Of a stretch of 64,000 bases of DNA, positions 17,017 to 24,124 are shown piece after piece; the stretch's first letter is position 1; each line of letters opens with the position of its first letter. Both the position numbers and the translations under genes were made by a program. The DNA comes from Prevotellaceae bacterium UBA4301 (GTDB lineage Bacteria > Bacteroidota > Bacteroidia > Bacteroidales > Bacteroidaceae), in contig DGUV01000074.1 of the NCBI GenBank assembly GCA_002395775.1, positions 35,406-99,405 on the forward strand, given 5' to 3'. A model generated the notes under the pieces. It did not search any database and was not told the DNA's origin. It was given only the letters and a program-made list of their open reading frames with translations.

Positions 17017-18360
17017 ATGGCGAATAGAATTTACCTGTGCCTGGCGCACATGAGTGAAACGGGTGAGGAACAAAAGTACATTAAGGAGGCATTTGACACG
17101 AACTGGGTGGTGCCTCTGGGACCGAACGTGAATGGTTTCGAGAAGGATCTCGAAGACTTTGTTAATGGTGTTGGAGAAAACCATGAACCGCTGACAAAGC
17201 ATGTTGTAGCATTGTCGAGTGGTACAGCGGCTGTGCATCTAGCTTTGCTGGCCTGTGGCGTGGGACCGGGTGATGAGGTGATTGTGCAGTCGTTTACGTT
17301 CTGTGCTTCAAGCCATCCCATTACGTATCTGGGGGCTACTCCCGTGTTTGTGGACTCGGAGAGGGAGACCTGGAACATGGACCCTGAACTGCTGGAGGTG
17401 GCTATCAAAGACCGTATCCAGAAGACGGGCAAGAAGCCTAAGGCCATCGTGCCGGTGGCGCTGTATGGTATGCCTTACTACATCGACCGCATTATGGAGA
17501 TTGCTGACCGATACGACATTCCTGTCATAGAGGATGCTGCCGAAGGCTTTGGCTCGAAGTTCAACGGGAAAGTGTTGGGGAGTTTCGGAGCGTATGGTGT
17601 ACTGTCGTTCAACGGAAACAAGATGATAACTACATCGGGAGGAGGTGCTCTGATTTGTCCTGACGAAGCGGCCAAGAACCGTATCATGTGGTATGCTACT
17701 CAGGCCAGAGAGGCTTATCCCTATTATCAGCATGAGGCTATCGGATATAACTACCGCATGTCGAACATCTGTGCGGGTATCGGGCGCGGACAGATGACGG
17801 TGGCTAATGACCACATCCGTCACCACCGACATATTGCAGAGATGTATAGGGAGGCCTTCAGCAAGGTGGAAGGCATCACGTTCCATGATGAACTTGAGGG
17901 CATGGAGAGCAACTTCTGGCTGTGCACCATCACACTTTCCCCTGAACTGAAGGTTGTGGACGAGGAACAGGCTTACCAGGAGGCCGTGAAGGGTGCCATT
18001 GGTGGTGCTGCTGGCGTGGTGCATGGGGGAGGCTCGGTGCACACGGACTGCGAGCCTAACCGCAATGTGGAGGCTATGCGCATGGCTTTGGACAAGAAGG
18101 GCATTGAGAGCCGTCCACTATGGAAACCTATGCACCGCCAACCGGTATATTGCGCTCCGCTAAATGAAAAATTAAAAATTAAAAATGAAGAATTGGATTG
18201 CGGGGTGACTTGTCAGACTTCGGCTTCGAGCATAGCTTACCTGAATGGGGTGAGTGAGTCTATCTTCAAATGTGGTCTGTGCCTGCCCAGTGGTCCCATG
18301 GTCACTGACGAACAGGTGCGCTTTATCATTGACTCGATCAAGGAGAGTGTAACAGGTTAA
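17017..18360 (+). CDS. DegT/DnrJ/EryC1/StrS sugar aminotransferase (PglE-like)
   Basis: A 447-residue PLP enzyme that makes a 4-amino (or 3-amino) sugar nucleotide from a keto-sugar and glutamate. Seen: SSGTAAVHLAL near residue 68, VIEDAAEGFGS near 170 (Asp that binds the PLP ring nitrogen), the Schiff-base lysine K202 in SFNGNKMITT, and GYNYRMSNICAGIGRGQ. It fits the PglE group that works with PglC- and PglD-type enzymes, all present just upstream. The 4,6-dehydratase (PglF type) is not in this window. Odd: near residues 382-394 an AT-rich repeat codes for KLKIKNEEL, inserted before the conserved C-terminal block. Codon use and GC content are like the core genome rather than the preceding AT-rich genes. 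Confidence 0.9.
   Translation: MANRIYLCLAHMSETGEEQKYIKEAFDTNWVVPLGPNVNGFEKDLEDFVNGVGENHEPLTKHVVALSSGTAAVHLALLACGVGPGDEVIVQSFTFCASSHPITYLGATPVFVDSERETWNMDPELLEVAIKDRIQKTGKKPKAIVPVALYGMPYYIDRIMEIADRYDIPVIEDAAEGFGSKFNGKVLGSFGAYGVLSFNGNKMITTSGGGALICPDEAAKNRIMWYATQAREAYPYYQHEAIGYNYRMSNICAGIGRGQMTVANDHIRHHRHIAEMYREAFSKVEGITFHDELEGMESNFWLCTITLSPELKVVDEEQAYQEAVKGAIGGAAGVVHGGGSVHTDCEPNRNVEAMRMALDKKGIESRPLWKPMHRQPVYCAPLNEKLKIKNEELDCGVTCQTSASSIAYLNGVSESIFKCGLCLPSGPMVTDEQVRFIIDSIKESVTG
18161..18196 (+). repeat. AT-rich intergenic-type repeat inside the aminotransferase frame
   Basis: Tandem copies of an ATTAAAA unit followed by ATGAAGAATTG, resembling low-complexity spacer DNA in this genome, but lying in frame within a conserved enzyme. 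It adds a Lys/Asn/Glu-rich loop near the C-terminus. Confidence 0.6.
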
Positions 18361-18442
18361 CGTTTAACGGGGTAACAGGTTACGATTTAATTGGCCCTGC
18401 GAGCCTGGATAACGGGGAGATGCGAGAGAAGGCTCATTAAAT

Positions 18443-18480
18443 ATTCCGCCCCGCTGGTCATTGGACTGGCGGGGCGGAAT
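18443..18480. terminator. Convergent-gene hairpin
   Basis: Perfect 12-bp GC-rich stem ATTCCGCCCCGC/GCGGGGCGGAAT with a 14-nt loop, midway between the aminotransferase (plus) and the amidase (minus) that end toward each other. Probably terminates both transcripts. Confidence 0.7.
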
Positions 18481-18496
18481 GCGTTTAAAGGGATGC

Positions 18497-18907
18497 TTAG
18501 AGATCGGAATACTCGGAGGCGGCATCGAAGCAGGGACAGGACTTGAGGGGATTGAGGTCGTGATGACCGAGGATGACGGCACGGGGGAAACGCTGCTTGA
18601 GCTGAGCGAGAAGGCGGAGAAGGGCCTCGCGCTGCTCTGGGGTGCGGGTGTCGGCGGGCTGACCGTGGACATTGAGGCCGCCTTCGTAGCAGATGCCGAT
18701 AGAGTGGCGATTGTGACCCCGACAGTGGGCTCCGGATTGCTCAAGAGGACGGCAGGGATGACAGGTGCCGTCGCGACGGATGTAGTAGTGATAGCCGATG
18801 TCGCAGAATCCTCGACGGAGGTGGTCGGCGCGCATCTGCTCGGGACTGTAGGTCTGCATGGGAAATGTTGCAGCACAGTGGATGATGATGAGAGTTATGG
18901 TACGCAT
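18497..18907 (-). CDS. N-acetylmuramoyl-L-alanine amidase (amidase_2/PGRP fold)
   Basis: A 136-residue single-domain amidase that cleaves the lactyl-amide bond between MurNAc and L-Ala. Zinc ligands are visible as IIHCAAT near residue 9, and His and Cys in GHHDLNPLKSCPCFD near residues 115-129. GYHYYIRRDG and SIGICYEGG are family blocks. There is no signal peptide. Small amidases of this type recur beside HU-HIG and DUF4248 genes at Bacteroidales capsule loci and are related to phage endolysins. No phage structural genes are present here. The GC-rich codon use matches the core genome. Confidence 0.92.
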   Translation of the reverse strand: MRTITLIIIHCAATFPMQTYSPEQMRADHLRRGFCDIGYHYYIRRDGTCHPCRPLEQSGAHCRGHNRHSIGICYEGGLNVHGQPADTRTPEQREALLRLLAQLKQRFPRAVILGHHDLNPLKSCPCFDAASEYSDL

Positions 18908-18918
18908 GTTTTAAGGGG

Positions 18919-18995
18919 AGTTAAAGAGGAGTTAAAGGGAAGTTATAGGGGAGTTATAGGGGAGTTATAGGGGAGTTATAGGGGAGTTATAGGGG
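18919..18995 (+). repeat. 11-bp tandem repeat array (7 units)
   Basis: Seven head-to-tail units of AGTTATAGGGG: the five distal copies are identical and the two nearest the amidase are degenerate (AGTTAAAGAGG, AGTTAAAGGGA). The array lies 11 nt upstream of the amidase start (minus strand), in its leader or promoter region. The period is close to one DNA helical turn. Confidence 0.9.
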
Positions 18996-19044
18996 TTAGT
19001 GCTTTGCTGCGCTTGCACGATTATTTGCACGAGAAGAGAAATGG

Positions 19045-19066
19045 AAAAGCGGCCGAAGCCGCTTTT
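19045..19066 (-). terminator. Terminator of the HU-HIG gene
   Basis: Stem AAAAGCGGC/GCCGCTTTT (9 bp, loop CGAA), 10 nt past the stop of the HU-HIG gene. On the minus strand the right arm ends in a T run. Confidence 0.75.
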
Positions 19067-19076
19067 CGCTTAAGGT

Positions 19077-19628
19077 TTAGGGAGTGACGTCGTCGGGGTC
19101 GCCAGAGCCTGTGCTGGAGCCGGTGTCGCCAGTGGGGTCGGAACCGGTGTCGGTGGCGCCAAGGATTTCGTTCATGGCAGTCTTTTCCTGCTTCTTGGCC
19201 TGAATCTGTGCCTTTCGGCTGGCTACATTCTCGAATTCGGCCTTCTGGAGCGTCTTGACGAATTCTTCGTCGAAGGACATGCGAGGATTGACTGAGGTGA
19301 TCTGGGCCGAAGTGAACTCATTGGCATCCCCGGTGCCGGTGCTGGAGAGAGAGACAAAGAGTGTGCCCAAACCATCGAGGGTGACACGGTTGCCCATGAG
19401 CAACTGCTCGGCAATGCACTCGCAGATGTCGTCAATCACACCATGCAAGGTGCCTATGGAGAAGGGAGTCCCATGCTCCTTGATGTGACGGGCCAGAGTA
19501 TGGTTGTCGACATTTTCACGACTCTGCACATAGGCCACTGCGACCTTGGCACTTTCCTTCTCTGACGGATTGACGAGACGCAATCCTACACTGAATGGAA
19601 TACTTCCGATTTGCTTGTTTGCTGACAT
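19077..19628 (-). CDS. HU-HIG family DNA-binding protein
   Basis: A 183-residue histone-like protein of the Bacteroidetes HU-HIG type. The N-terminal part (IGSIPFSVGLRLVNPSEK, then residues to about 120) has the HU/IHF fold pattern, including a long helix with ECIAEQLLMGNRVTLDGLGT. The C-terminal 40 residues are low-complexity (Gly/Ser/Asp/Thr) and probably disordered. Such proteins are found next to the amidase and DUF4248 genes in Bacteroidales polysaccharide loci. Their exact role is not established. A minus-strand TAACTTTG motif lies 129 nt upstream. The 57.3-kb locus carries a truncated relative. Confidence 0.85.
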   Translation of the reverse strand: MSANKQIGSIPFSVGLRLVNPSEKESAKVAVAYVQSRENVDNHTLARHIKEHGTPFSIGTLHGVIDDICECIAEQLLMGNRVTLDGLGTLFVSLSSTGTGDANEFTSAQITSVNPRMSFDEEFVKTLQKAEFENVASRKAQIQAKKQEKTAMNEILGATDTGSDPTGDTGSSTGSGDPDDVTP

Positions 19629-19756
19629 AGTTTAATTCGTTTTAATGGTTAATAGTTTTAGTTTAATGGGTTGAGAGATCTCTTGCCTTTCATCAGAGCT
19701 TCACCTTCCAACCGTAGGCCTCCGCTTGCAGAGTGAATTTCTTCCGAATGGCAATG

Positions 19757-19764
19757 CAAAGTTA
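19757..19764 (-). promoter_or_regulatory. -7 element upstream of the HU-HIG gene
   Basis: Reads TAACTTTG on the minus strand, a match to the Bacteroidetes -7 consensus TAnnTTTG. No clear -33 TTTG is seen. The leader to the start codon would be about 120 nt. Confidence 0.5.
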
Positions 19765-19866
19765 CAACATGGGGAGGGACGGAAAATGAATTGGGAGGAT
19801 TGGGGAAGAGATACGATGAGATGGTGTGAAATAAAGGGTTAGTGCCGAGCGAAAAGATAAAAACAA

Positions 19867-19896
19867 CCCTCTCTTTTGGAGAGGGCTGGGGTGAGG
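19867..19896 (+). repeat. GC-rich palindromic element, intergenic copy
   Basis: CCCTCTC/GAGAGGG (loop TTTTG) followed by a G-rich tail, 16 nt beyond the stop of the DUF4248 gene. Same layout as the copies at 12408, 43754, 56066 and 56198. Here it may also act as a terminator hairpin for the DUF4248 gene. Confidence 0.75.
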
Positions 19897-19911
19897 TCTT
19901 GGGGTGAGGAC

Positions 19912-20142
19912 TTAAGGTTGTCCGAGGTGGTGGAAGATGATTTCGACCTGGCGGACAGTGAGGAGGCGCTGACGGGGATAGTAGCCCGTGGCCTGGAGTT
20001 CTGCCATGAGTTGGGGACAGAGGCGCATCCACTTGGCCAGACGATTGAGGGCGGATACGGGTGTCATGTCGGGGCCATAGAGCATGGCCAGTTCGCCTTT
20101 GCCCATGGGGCGAGGACGCATGTATTCAAGATTTTCTTTCAT
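19912..20142 (-). CDS. DUF4248 domain protein
   Basis: A 76-residue protein matching DUF4248, a small Bacteroidales family with a probable helix-turn-helix-like core: ELAMLYGPDMTPVSALNRL, then W, and a C-terminal LTVRQVEIIFHHLG. Function unknown. It is regularly found with HU-HIG and amidase genes beside capsule clusters, as here. Transcribed from its own promoter (TTTG, 19-nt spacer, TACCTTTG) at 20199-20229. The N-terminal MRPRPMGKGE stretch and the helix with AKWMRLCPQL support DNA binding, but this is inference. Confidence 0.8.
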   Translation of the reverse strand: MKENLEYMRPRPMGKGELAMLYGPDMTPVSALNRLAKWMRLCPQLMAELQATGYYPRQRLLTVRQVEIIFHHLGQP

Positions 20143-20198
20143 TTGATGATAGTTTTAATGGTTCTTTGATGATGTTTCATCATTCTCTTTAGACAACA

Positions 20199-20229
20199 CA
20201 AAGGTAGTGATTTCTTTGCTAAGCGCAAA
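20199..20229 (-). promoter_or_regulatory. Promoter of the DUF4248 gene
   Basis: On the minus strand TTTG (20226-20229), 19-nt spacer, TACCTTTG (20199-20206). A near-consensus Bacteroidetes primary sigma factor promoter. The start codon is at 20142. Confidence 0.75.
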
Positions 20230-20270
20230 GGATTTCCCGGAGTTTTCTCGGAGATGTGCAAACTTATTTG

Positions 20271-20278
20271 TATCTTTG
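20271..20278 (+). promoter_or_regulatory. -7 element of the WbuC-like gene
   Basis: TATCTTTG, 15 nt before the ATG at 20294. The -33 element is not a clear TTTG. Divergent from the DUF4248 promoter. Confidence 0.6.
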
Positions 20279-20293
20279 ACCATCAAAACTGGA

Positions 20294-20713
20294 ATGGAAC
20301 AGAATAATCGGAATAACCAAGACATGGTAATAGACAAGAAAATGCTGGAGGGGCTGCTGGCTACTGCTAAGGAGTCGCCAAGACTGCGGGTTGCATGCGA
20401 CCTGCGGACAACACCGGAAGACCAGTCGCAGCGGATGATGAATGCCTTGCTGCCAGGGACACAGGTGCCCACACATCGCCATACGGCAAGTACAGAGGTT
20501 GTGACTATCCTCTACGGACGCGTGACGGAGATATTCTTCGACGAAGAGGGTAACGAAACGGAACGTTACCTGCTGGATGCACAAGGCGACATACGCGGGA
20601 TAAGTATCCCTCGCGGACAGTGGCACACCGTGGAGGTGACAGAACCGTGCGTAATCTTAGAAGCAAAGGATGGAGCATACGCTCCAGCAAAACCTGAAGA
20701 CATAATGGAATAA
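20294..20713 (+). CDS. WbuC-family cupin metalloprotein
   Basis: A 139-residue protein with the cupin fold of the WbuC family, which is found in O-antigen and capsule loci and has no proven reaction. Seen: LLPGTQVPTHRHTASTEVV near residue 58 (two metal-binding His), TILYGRV, and IPRGQWHTVEV near 108 for the second cupin motif. The longer frame from 20207 lies upstream of the -7 element at 20271, so ATG 20294 is preferred. A further in-frame ATG is at 20324. It lies 3 nt before the nucleotidyltransferase-like gene, with which it is co-transcribed. Confidence 0.85.
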   Translation: MEQNNRNNQDMVIDKKMLEGLLATAKESPRLRVACDLRTTPEDQSQRMMNALLPGTQVPTHRHTASTEVVTILYGRVTEIFFDEEGNETERYLLDAQGDIRGISIPRGQWHTVEVTEPCVILEAKDGAYAPAKPEDIME

Positions 20714-20716
20714 CAC

Positions 20717-21826
20717 ATGACGCGCGAAGAGACTTTGCTGCGATTCCTGCGCTCGGCACTGTGGGGGAAACCCGAACAACTGACGGGGCGCGAAATGACT
20801 CAGAACCAGTTTCAGAGCCTGATGCAACTGGCCCAACAGCAGACTGTGACAGGACTGGTGGGACAGGCTCTGATGGACTCGGGACTGCGGTTGCCCCGAC
20901 CGGCTGCAGCTGAACTGTATGCCCTGACGAGCAGCATCAGACAGCGTAACGAGGTGATGAACGAGACGGTGGTGAAGCTGTGTAAGGAGATGGAGCGAAG
21001 AGGAATAAGGATTATGGTGTTCAAAGGACAGACTCTGGCTCCCCTCTACCCCACCCCATTGCTGCGACAGAGCGGTGACATTGACTTCATCTGCCATCCC
21101 GACGACTGGAACCGGGCTGAGCACTACTTCCGCGAGGAACTGAAACTGGAAATCGAAGACAACACCACGGAGAAGGACATCGAGTTCACAATGGAAGGCG
21201 TGCAATACGAAATGCATCGCATGCTTACAATCTTCGCTAATCCGCACCATCGACATTATTGGGAAGAGGTGGTGATGCCCGAGATATGGGAAACGGCCGG
21301 TTTCATCGAGATTAACGGGACGAAGGTGCCCACGCTATCGCCTATGTATAACGCGATATACGTGTTCATCCACATCTTCCATCACCTGATTTCGGAGGGC
21401 GTGGGTCTGCGCCAGTTCTGCGACTGGGCGATGTGCGTAGAAAGGTTAGAGGTGAAAGGTGAGGGGAAAGAGGTGTTGGAGAAACATTTAGAAGGCATCG
21501 GACTGCGGAAGGCTTTTACCGGCATGGGGGCCATACTGACCGACTACTTAGGACTGAAAGCCGAGGACCTGCCCTTCAGCATCACGGAGGAGGACCACAG
21601 AAGGGCTCCACTGCTGCTGCAAAACATCTGGGAAATGGGGAACTTTGGAAAGAACGTGAAATACAGCCAGGCAAGAGGAGTGAGGCATGGACTGGAGCAC
21701 CTGGTACGCATCTACCAACAGGCGCGGCAGTTTTCGTACTATGCACCTGCCGAGGCTTGGTGGTACATCCCCTACATGTTCCGATGGTGGGGAAAGAAAA
21801 TCAGGAGGATGGTGGGATTGGGTTGA
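20717..21826 (+). CDS. Nucleotidyltransferase-like protein (NTP_transf_5 family)
   Basis: A 369-residue protein of the NTP_transf_5 group, common in polysaccharide loci. FKGQTLAPLYP near residue 103 and RQSGDIDF near 116 form the diagnostic block, with the two Asp of GDIDF as probable metal ligands. The enzymatic role in surface glycan synthesis is unproven. The segment ERLEVKGEGKEVLEK near 238-252 is encoded by a G/A-rich repeat-like run and may be a small in-frame insertion. Ends 10 nt from the convergent rel gene with no obvious hairpin between. Confidence 0.8.
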   Translation: MTREETLLRFLRSALWGKPEQLTGREMTQNQFQSLMQLAQQQTVTGLVGQALMDSGLRLPRPAAAELYALTSSIRQRNEVMNETVVKLCKEMERRGIRIMVFKGQTLAPLYPTPLLRQSGDIDFICHPDDWNRAEHYFREELKLEIEDNTTEKDIEFTMEGVQYEMHRMLTIFANPHHRHYWEEVVMPEIWETAGFIEINGTKVPTLSPMYNAIYVFIHIFHHLISEGVGLRQFCDWAMCVERLEVKGEGKEVLEKHLEGIGLRKAFTGMGAILTDYLGLKAEDLPFSITEEDHRRAPLLLQNIWEMGNFGKNVKYSQARGVRHGLEHLVRIYQQARQFSYYAPAEAWWYIPYMFRWWGKKIRRMVGLG

Positions 21827-21835
21827 ACCCCCAAA

Positions 21836-24091
21836 CTAAGATATGCGGATGACGGACTTGATTTCGTCCATCTTCTTGAGTTCGCGACAGATGATGCGAA
21901 CATCCTCTACATCATGGACTTCGAGATTGATTTCGCCCTGGAAGATGCCATCGTGGCTCTCGATGGTGAGGTGGCGCATGTTGACATTGAGCTGCTGAGA
22001 GAGAATGGTGGCGATGCGCAACAGCACACCTGTGCGGTCGATGCCCTCGACACGGATGGTGGTGGGGAAACGAAGGTGCTTGTGCGTATCCCAACGAACG
22101 GTGAGGATGTGGTTGCCATCGGCCACCTTGAGGCGATTGGCCTCGGGGCATTGGCGCTTGTGGATGGTGATGTGGCCGGCATCGTCGAAATGGCCAAGCA
22201 CATCGTCGCCGGGGATGGGATGGCAACAGGGGGCCATGATGTAACGTCCGATGGTTTCCTCGCTGAGAATGATGGGTTTGCGACGGTCGATGGGCGCGGA
22301 CGCAGCCGGAACTTCAGTGACAGGCGAAGAGGCACTGGCATTGTGGTTGCGACGGAAGAAGCGCAGATAGCGACTCCAGTTCTTTGGTTTGCCTGTCCGA
22401 CGCAGGTGCTGAAGGTCGGCATCGCCCAGAGTGATGCGCCCCGTGCCGATGGAGAGATAGAGTTGTTCGCGCGTCTTGAGCTGATGGAGGTTGAGCAACT
22501 TGTCGATGTTGGTGCTGCTGGGCTCCATGTCGGCCTGCTCGAAGAACTGGTTGAGCTGGCGCTCGCCCTGTTTCTGTCGTTCGCGGTCCTGACGGCGCAG
22601 GAGGGTCTGAATCTTGTTCTTGGCCTTACCTGTGGTGACGAACTGCAACCACTCGGCCTGAACCTGTGACTCCTTGGAGGTGAGTATCTCTATCTGGTCG
22701 CCACCGCGCAACACATAGTTGAGGGGCACGAGCGTGTGGTTGACCTTGGCTCCGATGCAGTGGGTGCCCACAAAGGTGTGGATGGCAAAGGCGAAGTCGA
22801 GTGCCGTGCTGCCAGCAGGCATCTTGCGGGCGTCGCCCTTTGGGGTCATGACAAAGAGCTCGTTGGCATAGAGGTTGAGCTTGATGGTGTCGAGGAAGTC
22901 CATGCCACTGGGCTGGGGGTCGTCGAGAATCTCCTTGATGGTCTGGAGCCACTTGTCGAGTTCGGTCTCACTCTCCTCGGCTGTCTTCTCGCCGTCCTTG
23001 TACTTCCAGTGGGCAGCGAAGCCCTGTTCGGCAATCTCGTCCATGCGCTGGCTGCGAATCTGCACCTCTATCCACTTGCCCACCTTCTTGTTCATGAGTG
23101 TGGTGTGGACAGCCTGATAGCCATTGCTCTTGGGATGGCTCACCCAGTCGCGGAAACGGTCGGGGTGGGCCGTGTAGAGCTTGGAGACATAGGCATAGAT
23201 TTGCATACATTCGGCCTCCTCCTCGGCGGGGTCGCGAGGCTCAAAGATGATGCGCACGGCCAAGATGTCATAGACATCCTCGAAGGAGACGTGCTTGGTC
23301 TGCATCTTCTTCCAGATGCTGTAGGGGCGTTTGATGCGTGCCTTAATGGTGTAGCGAATGCCATGACGGTCGAGCACGGTACGGATGGGGCCGATGAAGT
23401 CGGTGTAGATGGTGGTGAGGTTGCCTTCCATCTCGGCCAGACGCTGGGTGATGAGTTGGCACTCCTCGGGATGTTCGTAGCTGAAACTGAGGTTCTCGAG
23501 TTCCTCCTTGATTTTGTTCAGTCCCAGGCGGTAGGCCAGAGGGGCGTAGATGCTGAGCGTCTCGCCGGCAATCTTGTACTGCTTGTTGGGAAGCTGACTG
23601 CCCAGGGTGCGCATGTTGTGGAGGCGGTCGGCAATCTTGATGAGGATGACACGGATGTCGTCGCTCATGGTGAGGAGCAACTTCTTGAAGTTCTCGACCT
23701 GTGCCGATGTCTTGTCGCCGAAGATGCCGCCAGAGATTTTGGTGAGTCCATCGACAATCTGGGCTATCTTGGGGCCGAAGATGTTCTGGATGTCATCGAC
23801 AGTGTAGTCGGTGTCTTCGACGACATCGTGGAGCAGGGCCGAGCAGATGCTGGTGCTGCCGAGACCAATCTCCTCGCTGACAATCTGTGCCACGGCAATG
23901 GGGTGCATGATGTAGGGTTCGCCTGAGAGGCGACGCACGCCCTCGTGGGCCTTGCGAGCGAAGTTGAAAGCCTTGGTGATGAGGTCCACCTTCTTGCGAT
24001 GGTGGCTACTGAGATAGGTGTCGAGCAAATGCTGGAACGCTTCGTTGACGATGCGTTCGTCTTCTTGTTCTCTTATGTTCTGCTCATCCAT
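21836..24091 (-). CDS. rel: Bifunctional (p)ppGpp synthetase/hydrolase (Rel/SpoT)
   Basis: A 751-residue long RSH enzyme controlling the stringent response. Domains in order: HD hydrolase (HPIAVAQIVSEE, then LLHDVVEDT with H88-D89), RelA_SpoT synthetase (RIKRPYSIWKKMQ near 265, DILAVRIIFEP), TGS (VMTPKGDARKMPAGS near 410), a conserved Cys/His zinc-finger region (APCCHPIPGDDV near 636), and a C-terminal ACT domain ending in MDEIKSVIRIS. Both the hydrolase and synthetase motifs look intact, so it is bifunctional. Last gene of the parA-parB-DUF5683-mltD-rel block, an order common in Bacteroidales. Confidence 0.96.
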   Translation of the reverse strand: MDEQNIREQEDERIVNEAFQHLLDTYLSSHHRKKVDLITKAFNFARKAHEGVRRLSGEPYIMHPIAVAQIVSEEIGLGSTSICSALLHDVVEDTDYTVDDIQNIFGPKIAQIVDGLTKISGGIFGDKTSAQVENFKKLLLTMSDDIRVILIKIADRLHNMRTLGSQLPNKQYKIAGETLSIYAPLAYRLGLNKIKEELENLSFSYEHPEECQLITQRLAEMEGNLTTIYTDFIGPIRTVLDRHGIRYTIKARIKRPYSIWKKMQTKHVSFEDVYDILAVRIIFEPRDPAEEEAECMQIYAYVSKLYTAHPDRFRDWVSHPKSNGYQAVHTTLMNKKVGKWIEVQIRSQRMDEIAEQGFAAHWKYKDGEKTAEESETELDKWLQTIKEILDDPQPSGMDFLDTIKLNLYANELFVMTPKGDARKMPAGSTALDFAFAIHTFVGTHCIGAKVNHTLVPLNYVLRGGDQIEILTSKESQVQAEWLQFVTTGKAKNKIQTLLRRQDRERQKQGERQLNQFFEQADMEPSSTNIDKLLNLHQLKTREQLYLSIGTGRITLGDADLQHLRRTGKPKNWSRYLRFFRRNHNASASSPVTEVPAASAPIDRRKPIILSEETIGRYIMAPCCHPIPGDDVLGHFDDAGHITIHKRQCPEANRLKVADGNHILTVRWDTHKHLRFPTTIRVEGIDRTGVLLRIATILSQQLNVNMRHLTIESHDGIFQGEINLEVHDVEDVRIICRELKKMDEIKSVIRIS

Positions 24092-24124
24092 GGCTTTGTG
24101 GGGGATATTGGAGGGGGATAGGAG

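Noticed and set aside
18919..18995. CRISPR array
   Set aside because: 11-bp units follow each other without spacers, and no cas genes are present.
18497..20142. Prophage remnant (amidase, HU-like, small DUF4248 gene)
   Set aside because: No capsid, tail, integrase or terminase genes. The trio is a regular companion of Bacteroidales polysaccharide loci.
22736..23926. 396-codon plus-strand frame opposite rel
   Set aside because: Leu/Val/Gly-rich shadow of the RSH gene, with no independent features.
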